NCBI GenBank assembly: GCA_937915925.1
Contig: CALGGM010000007.1
Location: 1-64,000 of the forward strand
DNA: 64,000 nt
Source: an uncultured Clostridia bacterium
Lineage (GTDB): Bacteria; Bacillota; Clostridia; Christensenellales; CAG-138
Reading direction: 5' to 3'
The notes below the pieces were generated by a model that saw nothing but the letters and a program-made list of their open reading frames with translations, was not told the origin of the DNA and searched no databases. This document shows positions 54,609 to 62,764 of this stretch, piece after piece; position 1 is the stretch's first letter, and each line of letters starts with the position of its first letter. The position numbers and the translations under genes were made by a program.

Positions 54609-55195
54609 TCGTCTGTCTCCCTATACAGCTGTGCTAAATTGGTGAGCTTGCTCTTTCGACCGGAAGGCACAGGCGGTTCAACGTCCGGAACCTCGTCATT
54701 CCAGCGTTCATTGCGCAGCCATGTATCGGGGTCGGGTTTATAGCCGCGTTGCCACCGGCTTGATTTTTCCCACGCTGCGATTGCGTCGAGCATGGTCTGT
54801 AAGAGCTTATAATCGGGCTTGATTTTACGCCAAAGGTCAACACATCTTTTCCTGTTCACCTTGACGTTGTACCGCTTCCAAAAGATTTCAAACATATCTT
54901 CCGAAGACAGTACCATTGTGCTACTTGTACCTTCCTCCGAAGGTGAATCTGATAAGCTATTTATAGTGCTATCTATATGTGCATTTTCGCACAAGATTTG
55001 CGCATTTTCGCACAAGCGTTCCCTGTCGATCTCCTTTGCAATGCTCTCAAACACGAATCGCTCGTTCCCGCGCAGCCCCTTCGGTTCCTGCGTCTTTGCG
55101 TATTCCAGCAAAGCCGTCAATAGCCGACCGCGCTCCGCGTCACCGAGGTTCTGGATGGCGTCAAGCCAACTCAAACGCATCGTGAATTGTTCCAT
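54605..55195 (-). CDS. Replisome organiser / DnaD-like initiator
   Basis: 196 residues from ATG 55195. The N-terminus (MEQFTMRLSWLDAIQNLGDAERGRLL) is the winged-helix-type start of phage replisome organisers; a linker with Ser/Glu and a C-terminal domain (FWKRYNVKVNRKRCVDLWRKI) follow. Probably binds the phage origin and recruits the helicase loader encoded next. Confidence 0.75.
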   Translation of the reverse strand: MEQFTMRLSWLDAIQNLGDAERGRLLTALLEYAKTQEPKGLRGNERFVFESIAKEIDRERLCENAQILCENAHIDSTINSLSDSPSEEGTSSTMVLSSEDMFEIFWKRYNVKVNRKRCVDLWRKIKPDYKLLQTMLDAIAAWEKSSRWQRGYKPDPDTWLRNERWNDEVPDVEPPVPSGRKSKLTNLAQLYRETDE

Positions 55196-55212
55196 TCTGT
55201 CCTCCTTCAATC

Positions 55213-55283
55213 ACGGAGGGGCGCTTGCTGCTACGCCCCTCCGTATGCAAACGTCCGATGAAAGGATAGAAAGATCGGACGTT
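55213..55283 (-). other. Two intercistronic hairpins in the early operon
   Basis: ACGGAGGGGCG/CGCCCCTCCGT (55213-55243) and AACGTCCGAT/ATCGGACGTT (about 55250-55283), both perfect. They separate the SSB-like gene from the replisome organiser and may set their ratio. No hammerhead core is present. Confidence 0.6.
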
Positions 55284-55896
55284 ATGCGTCGTCGCCGAAT
55301 GGCGTGTCGTCGGGATCGACGTCGGGAAGATCGTCCGGTGACGGGTCTGTCAGTCTCTTATACGTTTCGCCCTGTTTAACGCGCTCCTGCACCCAATCCG
55401 GCAGCATTGCGAGCTTCGCAAGGCAATCGTCCTCGTCGAGATCGAAGGCGAGAATAGGCGTCTCTGCAGGCGGAACGGCTATGCCCTTCATAACGCGAGA
55501 GATAGAACCAATACTGCTGTACTTATTGCCGGTCTTGCTCGTCTTTTCAATGACGGACAAGGAACACACAACATTGAGGATATTCCGCAGGTCGAAACAC
55601 GCAAGCTCGTCCTCCGTAAACTGCCTGCCGCGCCACGATTCGAGGACGCTGCGCAGCTTCGCCTTATCGGAGAGGGAAGCCGTGTACGTTGCGGAAATCA
55701 TGCGGGGCTTGTCCTCGCCGTTCACGGAAATGCGCTCGGAGGGGATCTCAAACATGAGCATAACCTGCCGCTGGAACTTTCCGGCAAGCTCGTTCATCTG
55801 TTCGCCAAGGTCGATCAGCTGGACGCAGCGGGCGGGATATAAGCCGGCTTCAAGGGGTGGTGTAGATGATGTAGGTTTTGCGCTGACTGTAAGCAT
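55282..55896 (-). CDS. Phage single-strand DNA-binding protein candidate
   Basis: 204 residues: an extended beta-rich body (GLYPARCVQLIDLGEQ ... VMLMFEIPSE) and an acidic C-terminal tail ending DDTPFGDDA, the feature SSB proteins use to recruit partners. It lies between a Gp157 gene and the replisome organiser, the usual place of phage SSB or annealing proteins. Family not certain. Confidence 0.6.
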   Translation of the reverse strand: MLTVSAKPTSSTPPLEAGLYPARCVQLIDLGEQMNELAGKFQRQVMLMFEIPSERISVNGEDKPRMISATYTASLSDKAKLRSVLESWRGRQFTEDELACFDLRNILNVVCSLSVIEKTSKTGNKYSSIGSISRVMKGIAVPPAETPILAFDLDEDDCLAKLAMLPDWVQERVKQGETYKRLTDPSPDDLPDVDPDDTPFGDDA

Positions 55897-55914
55897 TGTA
55901 GTTTCTCCTTTGGT

Positions 55915-56433
55915 TTATTTGATTTGTATGTTCTTGTTCTCGCGGACGAACGCGCCATCGAACGACGCGCCGCTGTTGATCTCCTTCTTGATCGCCGCCT
56001 TGTCAAACTTTCGTTCCGTGACGATCCGCACGAGGTCAAGGCGCCCGGCAGCTTCGAGACTGCCATACAGCGCATCCTCGTCCGTAACGTCAAGCGCTTT
56101 GCTCCGGCTGAACGAAATGCGCGTCCGTTCGTTCTCGAACTTGTCTTGCCCGATTGCCTGCATATTCGCGGCGACGTATGCCTTCAAGCGCTCGGCGACG
56201 TTGCGCTTGTACTTTGCACGGTCGAGCTGGCGCTTTGCCTCCGCCTCGATCATGTCCGCCTGTCCGAGCAGGTTCTTGTATAGACAAGCGATATTGTCCA
56301 CCTTCTCGTCAAATTCCTGCTGGATGCTTTCAAGCGTGTCCGCGATCACATCCATGTCCTCGATCTCACCGCTATCCACGATCTCCATGAATGTGCGGTA
56401 TTTGTCGCTGATCTCGTAGAGCGTCGTTTTCAT
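55915..56433 (-). CDS. Siphovirus Gp157 family protein
   Basis: 172 residues. A long N-terminal coiled coil and the conserved LKAYVAANMQAIGQDKFENE ... RISFSRSKALDVTDE motif of Gp157. Common in early operons of phages of Gram-positive hosts; early work linked it to phage resistance, and the molecular role is unclear. Confidence 0.88.
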   Translation of the reverse strand: MKTTLYEISDKYRTFMEIVDSGEIEDMDVIADTLESIQQEFDEKVDNIACLYKNLLGQADMIEAEAKRQLDRAKYKRNVAERLKAYVAANMQAIGQDKFENERTRISFSRSKALDVTDEDALYGSLEAAGRLDLVRIVTERKFDKAAIKKEINSGASFDGAFVRENKNIQIK

Positions 56434-56711
56434 GCGTTTTCTCCTCTACTTTTCATCGTTTGGTAAATCGGCGGAACAGGTGTTGGTACAGGTATCTGAC
56501 CTTCACCGATATGCGGATCCGTAATAGGGTCCAAAGAAAGATTACCGAGATATGCGGTAATTGCTTCTCCGGCTACCCTCGAAACATCGGCGGCAAACTG
56601 AATATCCGCTGCGGAAACGCCTTGCTCTTGATCTCCGCCATTACTATTGATGTCGACAGAGAGCAGCTTCATAGTGCCTTGTGTAACAACGATTTGCAGA
56701 TAGACATTCAT
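56430..56711 (-). CDS. Small phage protein, unknown
   Basis: 93 residues, hydrophobic beta start, then a small helical region and a Pro-rich end (IPVPTPVPPIYQT). AAGGAGGAG upstream; 4-base overlaps on both sides. Not recognised. Confidence 0.55.
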   Translation of the reverse strand: MNVYLQIVVTQGTMKLLSVDINSNGGDQEQGVSAADIQFAADVSRVAGEAITAYLGNLSLDPITDPHIGEGQIPVPTPVPPIYQTMKSRGENA

Positions 56712-56914
56712 CTTTTGATCTCCTCCTTGTTATCTTCATGACATTTCTTAATAACTTTCGGAAGGTTATTAAGAAACAGTTTGGCAGCTTCAATGTTGTT
56801 TTCACGTAATGTTCGATACAAACCGAAAACGGCATTGAGCGAATCGTTTACAAGCTCAGTTGGCTTACCTCGAACTTGACACGACACTTTTTCTTTCACT
56901 TTGATTTTTATCAC
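56708..56914 (-). CDS. Small basic phage protein, 68 residues
   Basis: GTG start at 56914 with AAAGGAGG upstream. Lys-rich strand then helices (NAVFGLYRTLRENNIEAAKL). Unknown function. Confidence 0.55.
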   Translation of the reverse strand: MIKIKVKEKVSCQVRGKPTELVNDSLNAVFGLYRTLRENNIEAAKLFLNNLPKVIKKCHEDNKEEIKR

Positions 56915-57156
56915 GCGGCTTCCTCCTTTGTGATGGTATATCGCACGACGCTTTTAATCGCGCCGGATGCGTCGGTGATCTGTTCACGTGCCTTTCTGAC
57001 GGTGTAGCCGAGCGCTTTAATGTCGCAGATGCGGCGCGTCGGCGAGAGAATGCCGAGCCGATAAACGGCGTCGTAGTTCGTGATGCTGCCGTGCTCCTCT
57101 GCGAAGCGCAGCATCTTGCGCACCTGCGTCATGCGCTCGTTAGAAGTCGTCGCCAT
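56911..57156 (-). CDS. Small winged-helix-like phage protein
   Basis: 81 residues from ATG 57156 (ACAGGAGG). Reads as a DNA-binding helix pair (QVRKMLRFAEEHGSITNYDA ... SPTRRICDIKALGYTVR), a pattern of small HTH proteins in clostridial phages. Possible regulator. Confidence 0.6.
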   Translation of the reverse strand: MATTSNERMTQVRKMLRFAEEHGSITNYDAVYRLGILSPTRRICDIKALGYTVRKAREQITDASGAIKSVVRYTITKEEAA

Positions 57157-57397
57157 CGTCCGCCTCCTGTTTTGCGTCTGTGTTCGCAGAAGGAACGCCG
57201 CAAGTGGTGTCAATGACGCTTTGCAGATACCTGTTCTTTCGGCACAGCTCCGCATTGTCAAACTGCAAGGTGCTGATCGTTTCCTCTTTCTTCGCGAGGA
57301 CGTCCTGCAGCTTCGTGTACGCGTCCGTGACAAGCTCGATCACGTCCGGAAGGAGGTCGTTCGGAATTGTGATATGAGTGCTTCCCGTTCTTTTCAT
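57140..57397 (-). CDS. Small coiled-coil phage protein
   Basis: 85 residues; N-terminal ribbon-like segment (HITIPNDLLPDVIELV) followed by a leucine-rich coil and an acidic tail. Unknown. Confidence 0.55.
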   Translation of the reverse strand: MKRTGSTHITIPNDLLPDVIELVTDAYTKLQDVLAKKEETISTLQFDNAELCRKNRYLQSVIDTTCGVPSANTDAKQEADDGDDF

Positions 57398-57669
57398 TTC
57401 TTACCTCCAAGATTGCGCACTTTGATCCCATCAAGGATTGCGGTCTGTACACGGATGATTGCCTCGTCTGCAATTCGGAGACCGTGTTCCTGTTCATACG
57501 TTGCGATCCATTCATCCCGTTCTTTTTCGATCTGCCGGTATTCCTTTTCGCGCCGGAAATCGTATGCTTCAAGTGCTCTTTTGCGCATCCATTCACGGAT
57601 TAAAATTGCGCCGCACATGAAAGCGACGGTAAAAATAAGCGCCCCAATCAGCCGATCAATAAGGTACAT
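57394..57669 (-). CDS. Small single-pass membrane protein
   Basis: 91 residues. One membrane helix at about 5-25 (IGALIFTVAFMCGAILI) followed by a charged cytoplasmic helix. Second gene of the early operon; could act in superinfection exclusion, but nothing in the sequence proves it. Confidence 0.55.
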   Translation of the reverse strand: MYLIDRLIGALIFTVAFMCGAILIREWMRKRALEAYDFRREKEYRQIEKERDEWIATYEQEHGLRIADEAIIRVQTAILDGIKVRNLGGKK

Positions 57670-57686
57670 ACGTTGCTCCTTCCTGC

Positions 57687-57929
57687 TTACGCGCCGAACG
57701 CGGTCGGGCGATTGCGCACATTGCGGTCGTATGTCTCTTGACCGATCTTCGCGCTGTACCCCTTGCGCTCGTTTTTATCAAGGGCATGAGTAAACCCCCG
57801 TTTCAATTCACGGTGCACCTTGACGACATTGCATCCAAGTGCTTCTGCGATCCTCGGAACAGGGGTATTCGCGTTGTAGAGCTTTTCGATTTTCTTGCGC
57901 TCGTCATAAGTGAAAGATGTAACATTCAT
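57687..57929 (-). CDS. Stand-alone IS30-type HTH protein beside the right end
   Basis: 80 residues from ATG 57929 (AAAGGA). The N-terminal ~48 residues align with the N-terminus of the phage's own transposase: MNVTSFTYDERKKIEKLYNA against MNTHLTWHNRLRIERMYNGG, then IAEALGCNVVKVHRELKRG against IARVLRVHHNTIYRELQRG. A GYSAKIGQ/YSPEIAQ motif follows in both. There is no catalytic domain. It could bind the same terminal repeats and act as repressor or directionality factor (inference). First gene of the leftward early block. Confidence 0.8.
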   Translation of the reverse strand: MNVTSFTYDERKKIEKLYNANTPVPRIAEALGCNVVKVHRELKRGFTHALDKNERKGYSAKIGQETYDRNVRNRPTAFGA

Positions 57930-57948
57930 TCGCGATTCCTTTCCCGAC

Positions 57949-57964
57949 AAATCCTCTCGGATTT
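57949..57964. promoter_or_regulatory. Palindrome in the leader of the HTH gene
   Basis: AAATCC-TCTC-GGATTT, perfect, 20 bases before the HTH gene start. Possible operator or leader hairpin. The neighbouring CCCGACAAATCC resembles the complement of the junction repeat. Confidence 0.5.
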
Positions 57965-57976
57965 CGCCGTTTTTTT

Positions 57977-58002
57977 CTTCGCGTTAAATGTTACAACCTA
58001 CA
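57977..58002 (-). repeat. Right terminal inverted repeat, IS30-like
   Basis: Reading inward from 58002: TGTAGGTTGTAACATTTAAC and on through GCG. It begins exactly next to the right direct repeat. Compared with the start of the IS30 end as remembered, TGTAGATTCAATTGGTCAAC, 12 of 20 bases agree. Confidence 0.7.
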
Positions 58003-58017
58003 CGGGACCGGATTGTC
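58003..58017 (+). repeat. Right copy of the 15-bp direct repeat
   Basis: CGGGACCGGATTGTC, identical to 18231-18245. Confidence 0.9.
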
Positions 58018-58020
58018 GGG

Positions 58021-58057
58021 ATTTTATATTGCGTAATATAAAATTCTGTGCTATACT
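58021..58057 (+). promoter_or_regulatory. Host promoter with palindromic operator at the prophage border
   Basis: TTGCGT (58029-58034), 17 bases, TATACT (58052-58057) with extended TG. A perfect palindrome ATTTTATATT-GCGT-AATATAAAAT (58021-58044) covers the -35 box, so a dimeric regulator may act here. It starts three bases from the phage junction repeat. Confidence 0.75.
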
Positions 58058-58142
58058 GTTTAAGGTTATGTGACGAAATATGCCTGCTTGCCGGTTTTCT
58101 CATGAAACGACGGCGCGGCGGGCGGAAGGGAGGCGTTGCTCG

Positions 58143-59900
58143 ATGAAGAAGAGAAGCGGGATCGCGCTGCTGACGGTGCTTTGCATGCTGCTCTGCGCGG
58201 TGACGGCTCCTGTTTCATTTGCGGACAGCAAGGCTGCCGTTTCCGACGGGTACTACCTGATCGGGCGTACAGGCTGGACGGTCGACACGATCCGTTCGGC
58301 GGATCGGTTCAGCGAAAATCTGTCGCCGAGCGGCGGCTTCCTGCTCTACACGACGCTGAGCGAGGGCGAGCAGATCAAGGTCGTCAAGGTTTCGGGCGGC
58401 GAGATCAACGAGTGGTACCCGAGCGAGGCGGGCAGTCCCTATACGGTCGACGCCGCCAACGCGGGCGACGTCACGGTTTATTTTCACGAAGTGCCGATGA
58501 CCGGATGGAAGCTGCTCGACGGGTATCTCAGCATCGCAAAGGAATACAAGATCACATGCGTTTCCGGCGGACACGGACGGATCGATACGCTGCCGACGAG
58601 CGCGATGGCGCGCGAGACGGTCACCGTGTACGTGGACAGTGAGGAAGGATATGAGCTGCATCGCCTGACCCGCGAAAGCAACGGCACGACGACCCCGATC
58701 ACCAAGAACACATGGGGCGCGTATACGTTTCGGATGCCCAATGACGACGTAACGGTTTCCGCGGTGTTCCGCAAGATCGGAAGCGCGTATACGGTCTCCG
58801 TTGCGGACGGGATCGAGCACGGCACGGTGACGCCGGCGTATTCGGACGCGCTGCCGGGCGAAACGGTGTCGATCGCCGTCACGCCCGAGGCGGACTACGC
58901 GTTGGGATCGCTTACCGTAAAGAAAGCGAACGGCGAGGCAGTCGCGGTTTCGGACCTGAGCTTTGTCATGCCGGAATCGAACGTCACGATTTCCGCGACG
59001 TTCAAAAGCTTAAAGCCGCAGTTCAGAACGCAGCAGCTCGTGCTGTCGGGAAGCATCGGCGCGACCTTCTTCCTGGATCTCTCCATGCTGACCGAAGCGG
59101 AGCGCGAGAACAGCTATATGGAATTCTCGGTTTCCGGCAGCGGACATTTCACCGAAACGGTCGCATTCGACGAGGACAACAAGAACCAGAGCGGACAGTA
59201 TTACGGATTTACCTGCTACGTCACCTCCATTCAGATGGCGGACACGATTACCGCGGTCTATCACTACGGCGACGGACAAACGGTCAGCAAAACATATTCC
59301 ATTCTTACCTATCTCAAGACATTCGATGCGAATCAGGGTTCGTTTAACGCGAAGACGGTTCGCCTGATGAAAGCACTTTCGGACTACGGCCATTACATTC
59401 AGATCTATCTTTCGGAATCCAATCACTGGACGATCGGATCGGACTATGCCGATATGGATCTGTACTATTCCGATTCGTTCGATACCGACACGATCCGCGC
59501 GGCAGCGGCGGACTACGCGATGCAGAGGACCGACGATCCGGATATCGAGAAGATCACGTATTCGCTCGGACTGGACAGCGCAACGGAGGTATATGTGTAC
59601 TTTAAGCCCGTCAGCGGCTATAAAGGCGGCTTCTCCGCAAAGATCGACGGACAGACCGCGGAGGCGATCCTGCTTTCCGACGGACGGTATCTGGTCAGGA
59701 GCAGCGGCATTTCCGCGCACCGACTCGGCGATATGATCGAGTTCGTCGCGACGACGGACAACGGCAGCATGACCGTCAACGTTTGCCCGCTGTCCTTTGT
59801 GAACAGTATTTTGAAGAACAGTCAGAACGCAGCCGCGCAAAACGGCGTATGCGCATTTTATGCGTATTACGATGCGGCGGCGTATTATAAGAACAATTGA
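58143..59900 (+). CDS. Secreted host protein with beta repeats and shared C-terminal domain
   Basis: 585 residues from ATG 58143 (GGGAGG). Signal peptide (about 1-28, cut near SFADS). Residues ~150-300 contain two or three repeats of the GGHGRI...VTVSAVFR / VTISATFKS type, as in bacterial surface proteins. The C-terminal ~300 residues (QLVLSGSIGATFFLDL ... YYGFTCYVTSIQMADTITA) are closely matched in the gene at 60495. No wall anchor seen. Function unknown; probably surface- or matrix-associated. Confidence 0.75.
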   Translation: MKKRSGIALLTVLCMLLCAVTAPVSFADSKAAVSDGYYLIGRTGWTVDTIRSADRFSENLSPSGGFLLYTTLSEGEQIKVVKVSGGEINEWYPSEAGSPYTVDAANAGDVTVYFHEVPMTGWKLLDGYLSIAKEYKITCVSGGHGRIDTLPTSAMARETVTVYVDSEEGYELHRLTRESNGTTTPITKNTWGAYTFRMPNDDVTVSAVFRKIGSAYTVSVADGIEHGTVTPAYSDALPGETVSIAVTPEADYALGSLTVKKANGEAVAVSDLSFVMPESNVTISATFKSLKPQFRTQQLVLSGSIGATFFLDLSMLTEAERENSYMEFSVSGSGHFTETVAFDEDNKNQSGQYYGFTCYVTSIQMADTITAVYHYGDGQTVSKTYSILTYLKTFDANQGSFNAKTVRLMKALSDYGHYIQIYLSESNHWTIGSDYADMDLYYSDSFDTDTIRAAAADYAMQRTDDPDIEKITYSLGLDSATEVYVYFKPVSGYKGGFSAKIDGQTAEAILLSDGRYLVRSSGISAHRLGDMIEFVATTDNGSMTVNVCPLSFVNSILKNSQNAAAQNGVCAFYAYYDAAAYYKNN

Positions 59901-59938
59901 CGGAGCGGGGAAGGACCCGATCCGAACGGAGGCGTTAC

Positions 59939-60451
59939 ATGAAACGAGCAGTCAAATGGGTTAGGATCGCATGGCTATTTGCGCTGTGCGTATGCCTGAT
60001 CGGTTGTTCGGGCAGCTGCGCAAAGGAGGGACCGGCGGAAGAAGCGCCGGAATCGCCTGCGCCGCAGCAGGAGCAGAGCGAGCCGATCGAGATCACCGAG
60101 GACGAGGTGGTGACGTTTACCGGCGGCGAGGACGGGGAATCGCGTCCGACGCTTCCGCCCGAAACCGAAGCGCCCGAAGCGTCCGAGACCCCTGCGCCGA
60201 CGCAGGCAAACGCGGGCGGCATAGAGGAGTTCGGCGATGATGATCCGACCGCAGCGCCCACTGCCACGCCGCGAACGACCAACCGCCCCGGCAGCACGCC
60301 TACCAAAAAACCGACAACGACGCCGAGACGCACCGCGACCCCGCGTCCGACCGCAACGCCGAAGCCCACGGCAACGGCACAGCCCACCGCAACCCCGCGT
60401 CCCACCGCGACGCCGGACAACGGCGACATCGTATTGCCCGAACTTCCGTAA
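59939..60451 (+). CDS. Lipoprotein with Pro/Thr repeat tail
   Basis: 170 residues from ATG 59939 (ACGGAGG). Lipobox VCLIGC. Acidic middle, then PTATPRPTA-type repeats to the end. It looks like a membrane-tethered spacer without a folded domain. Same transcript as its neighbours. Confidence 0.7.
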   Translation: MKRAVKWVRIAWLFALCVCLIGCSGSCAKEGPAEEAPESPAPQQEQSEPIEITEDEVVTFTGGEDGESRPTLPPETEAPEASETPAPTQANAGGIEEFGDDDPTAAPTATPRTTNRPGSTPTKKPTTTPRRTATPRPTATPKPTATAQPTATPRPTATPDNGDIVLPELP

Positions 60452-60494
60452 TGGATTTTCAATAAAAAACTAAAGGATAGGAGAAGAATCATTG

Positions 60495-62663
60495 ATGAAA
60501 CGAAACAAACTTTTGTCCCTGCTCCTTGCACTCTGCATGGTGCTGTCCCTGCTCCCCGCAGTCGCAAGCGCGGAGACGGTGGAGGTAACAGACACGTTGG
60601 ACCGTGCATCTACGGGAGTAACCAGCACGACCTACACAGATTGGTCCGGGAAAAAAGGTGAGTCCGGCGCGGTCTATGCCGGACAGTCTGCGGGCGGAAA
60701 CGAATCCATTCAGTTGAGAAGCAGCAACAGCAATTCCGGTATTGTCACTACTACTTCCGGCGGTAAGGCAAGGAAGATCGCAGTTGAGTGGAATTCTAAT
60801 TCAATGTCCGGCAGAACGATCAACGTTTACGGCAAGAATACTGCGTATACATCTCCTTCTGAATTGTACAACAATTCTACGCAAGGCACTTCGCTCGGTA
60901 CCATTGTTTATGGAACAAGCACGGAACTTACTGTCTCCGGTGACTACGAATATATCGGATTCCGGTCAGATAGCGGTGCTCTGTATCTGACTAAGGTTGA
61001 AATCACTTGGGAGCAAGAGGGCGGCGAGCCTACGGAAACCTATACGGTAACGTTCGAATCCGGCATTGAAGGCGTAGATTCGATCATTTACAATGAAGTG
61101 TCTGCAAACTACACGCTTCCCGACGGAACGATCTTCGAAGCGCCGGAAGGCAAGGAATTCGATCAATGGGTCGTCAAGGGAACGGAGACGAAATATGATG
61201 CGGGAGAACTTGTCACCCTTGAAGGCGATACCACCTTTGTCGCCATATGGAAGGATCTTCCTGTTACGGAAACCAAGACATATAAGAAGGTAACTACAGA
61301 ACCGACGGATTGGTCGGGTGAATATCTGATTGTTTATGAAGATGGTAATTTAGCTTTTAACTCGTCTCTTACGACATTAGATGCTGTTTCTAATACCGTT
61401 GAAGTTGAAATCGTTGAAAATGAAATCACGATCGAGGACAAATATGCCTTTACGATCGAAAAAGGTGATAACAACGGTTATTATGTCCTTTCAAACAGTG
61501 GATATTACTTCAATCAAACTTCTGACAGCAACGGACTTGGAACATCTACTTCGTCTCAAACATCAGTAACTTTCAGTCTGAATACAGATGGTAGTGCAAA
61601 TATTATCAGTTCCAGTGCATACCTTAGGTTCAATTCAGCTAACAACCAAATGAGGTTCCGATTCTATAAGTCTAGTTCTTATACCGGTCAGAAACCAATC
61701 GCACTCTACAAACTGGACGAAGGCAGCGAGCCCGAAGTCAAGCCGACGTTTGCTAAGAAGAACCTTGTGCTGTCCGGCGAGATCGGTGTGAACTTCTATA
61801 TGGATCTTCCGGAGATCGAAGGCGTCAACTATGAGGAAAGCTACATGACGTTCGAGATCAGCGGCAAGGGAACGACCACGGTTCAGGATAACTTTGATGC
61901 TACTGACGTGAATCAGACAGGGAAGTATTACGGCTTCACCTGCTATGTGAACTCGATCCAGATGGCAGACACCATCACTGCGACGTTCCATTACGGCGAC
62001 GGCAAGACGGTCTCCGAGACCTATTCCGTGAAGCAGTACGTTGTGGATTTCGATGAGTATAACGATGATTCGGAAAATGAACCCTTCGACAGCAAGACGA
62101 TTGCGATTGTCCATGCAATGGCAGACTACGGTCATTATGCGCAGCTGTTCCTGTCTGAGAAAAACAGCTGGACCATCGGCGATGGCGAGGATCAGTATGC
62201 GGAGATGACCTCCGTCTATACAACTTCTTACTCCTATACGACTTCGGACGTTGAGAACAAGAAGTTCTCGAAGACGATCACCGGATCGGACATCAGCGCG
62301 ATCACATATTCTCTTGCGCTTGACAGCGCAACGGAGATCCGTGTGTTCATCAAGCCTGCTGCGGACTACACCGGTTCGATCACGGTTACCGTTGACGGCG
62401 GAGAAGCCGTCAACGTCACGCCGGAGGAGAAGGTCAGCGGACGCTATCTTGTGAAGATCCCGAGCATTTCTGCGCATAAACTCGGTGATATTCATACGAT
62501 CACGATCACGACGGAAAATGAAAACAACGTAGCGACCGTGAACGTATCTGCACTCTCCTACGTGTACAGCATGCTGAAAAACTATCCGACCGACACGAAT
62601 GCGGTCAACGCCATGAGCGCGTTGTATGCCTACTCTCTGGCGGCGGACGCGTATAACAAATAA
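60495..62663 (+). CDS. Secreted host protein, paralogue of 58143-59900
   Basis: 722 residues from ATG 60495. Signal peptide to about residue 27. A beta domain (~30-175, YTDWSGKKGESGAVYAGQ...), an InlB-like FEAPEGKEFDQWVVKG segment, a second DWSGEYLIVYEDG domain (~270-410), and the ~300-residue C-terminal domain shared with 58143 (NLVLSGEIGVNFYMDL, YYGFTCYVNSIQMADTITA). Function unknown; likely surface-exposed. Confidence 0.75.
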   Translation: MKRNKLLSLLLALCMVLSLLPAVASAETVEVTDTLDRASTGVTSTTYTDWSGKKGESGAVYAGQSAGGNESIQLRSSNSNSGIVTTTSGGKARKIAVEWNSNSMSGRTINVYGKNTAYTSPSELYNNSTQGTSLGTIVYGTSTELTVSGDYEYIGFRSDSGALYLTKVEITWEQEGGEPTETYTVTFESGIEGVDSIIYNEVSANYTLPDGTIFEAPEGKEFDQWVVKGTETKYDAGELVTLEGDTTFVAIWKDLPVTETKTYKKVTTEPTDWSGEYLIVYEDGNLAFNSSLTTLDAVSNTVEVEIVENEITIEDKYAFTIEKGDNNGYYVLSNSGYYFNQTSDSNGLGTSTSSQTSVTFSLNTDGSANIISSSAYLRFNSANNQMRFRFYKSSSYTGQKPIALYKLDEGSEPEVKPTFAKKNLVLSGEIGVNFYMDLPEIEGVNYEESYMTFEISGKGTTTVQDNFDATDVNQTGKYYGFTCYVNSIQMADTITATFHYGDGKTVSETYSVKQYVVDFDEYNDDSENEPFDSKTIAIVHAMADYGHYAQLFLSEKNSWTIGDGEDQYAEMTSVYTTSYSYTTSDVENKKFSKTITGSDISAITYSLALDSATEIRVFIKPAADYTGSITVTVDGGEAVNVTPEEKVSGRYLVKIPSISAHKLGDIHTITITTENENNVATVNVSALSYVYSMLKNYPTDTNAVNAMSALYAYSLAADAYNK

Positions 62664-62764
62664 GACATAAGCTGCGGCTTAATACAAATCATTGCGATCG
62701 GGGCGAGGACTTCGGTTTTCGCCCCGTCCGTATATCAAGCATCGGAACCGAGCGAGGAAACGGC

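Noticed and set aside
55213..55283. Additional hammerhead candidates in the early operon
   Set aside because: Strong hairpins but no GAAA/CUGANGA core in the right order.
60270..60420. Short tandem repeats possibly of CRISPR or VNTR type
   Set aside because: They encode a PTATPRPTA-type lipoprotein tail in frame.
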